The translations under genes were made by a program, and so were the position numbers. This document shows, one piece after another, positions 40,708 to 40,820 of a DNA stretch of 40,820 nt (position 1 is its first letter; each line of letters opens with the position of its first letter). A model generated the notes under the pieces. It searched no databases and was not told the origin of the DNA. It saw only the letters and a list, made by a program, of their open reading frames with translations. Origin of the DNA: Massilia sp. ZL223 (lineage in GTDB: Bacteria > Pseudomonadota > Gammaproteobacteria > Burkholderiales > Burkholderiaceae_D); contig NZ_JAGPWD010000047.1 of assembly GCF_018119395.1 (NCBI RefSeq), forward strand, positions 1 to 40,820, given 5' to 3'.

Positions 40708-40820
40708 TTGGGGGGGGGGGGCCCCCCCCCGGGGGGGGGGGGGGGGGCCAAAAACCCCCCCCCGGGGGGGGGGGGGGGGCGGGCGGGGGGGCGGGGCCGG
40801 GGGGGGGGGCGCCCCCCCCC
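40708..40820. other. Homopolymeric G/C contig edge, probable artefact
   Basis: Runs of G and C with isolated A, directly after the uvrA2 stop codon. Same character as the first 120 bases. Not biological sequence in my judgement. Confidence 0.85.

Overview
The window looks like one short contig of chromosomal DNA from a high-GC betaproteobacterium. The best guess is a Massilia-like member of the Oxalobacteraceae. This is inferred from the long (404-residue) TrpS form, a dapA-bamC pair, a PEP-CTERM protein, paired cyanophycin synthetases and general protein style, not from a marker gene. Roughly the first 120 and last 110 bases are runs of G and C that look like sequencing artefact; the sequence between them is dense, ordinary coding DNA. 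I see no rRNA, tRNA, CRISPR array, IS element or prophage.

Layout. 159-1730: dps, divergent from a 40-codon ORF coupled to a secreted protein. 1727-3649 (minus): thioesterase, hslO (Hsp33) and a gamma-carbonic anhydrase. 3796-6921: alpha/beta hydrolase, a soluble histidine kinase and a PHP phosphoesterase. 7146-8996: a cold-shock protein with a terminator, then a cation/proton antiporter and a small partner on minus. 9169-10699: a ribbon-helix-helix regulator with its own palindromic operator, then a PHB-depolymerase-type esterase. 10788-16983 (plus): htpX with a sigma-32-like promoter, a YciO/Sua5 protein, a site-2 protease, trpS, a methyltransferase, dapA and bamC, closed by a strong terminator. 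17248-21097: an alanine-rich lipoprotein, a PLD-like protein, the RoxA-type oxygenase, slyD and an exported protein coupled to mutS (21097-23751). 23997-25922: a PEP-CTERM protein with a P-domain-like region behind a sigma-54-like promoter, then an uncharacterised minus-strand trio (RHH-like, two-TM, OmpA-like). 25983-26816: a MaoC-like dehydratase.

26852-34737 is the most distinctive part, a cyanophycin locus. Two adjacent minus-strand synthetases face a plus-strand ABC transporter with an N-terminal zinc ribbon, which overlaps a DUF1854 gene. The full-length CphA1 has an intact Mur-ligase P-loop but has Q in place of the first His of the N-domain HxxEH motif. The shorter CphA2-like protein has the reverse: intact HxxEH, a degenerate P-loop and no C-terminal ligase lobe. 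This suggests a division of labour between the two.

34903-40705 (plus): an alpha/beta hydrolase overlapping a MarR regulator behind a GTTAAC-type operator, a PNPOx-fold stress protein, a UGT-type glycosyltransferase and a UvrA2-type ATPase. Three copies of a hairpin repeat ending in AACTTGG/CCAAGTT lie between genes; two are perfect 15-bp stems that differ by compensatory changes. No intergenic gap between called genes exceeds 300 bases; the largest (31695-31990) is described below.
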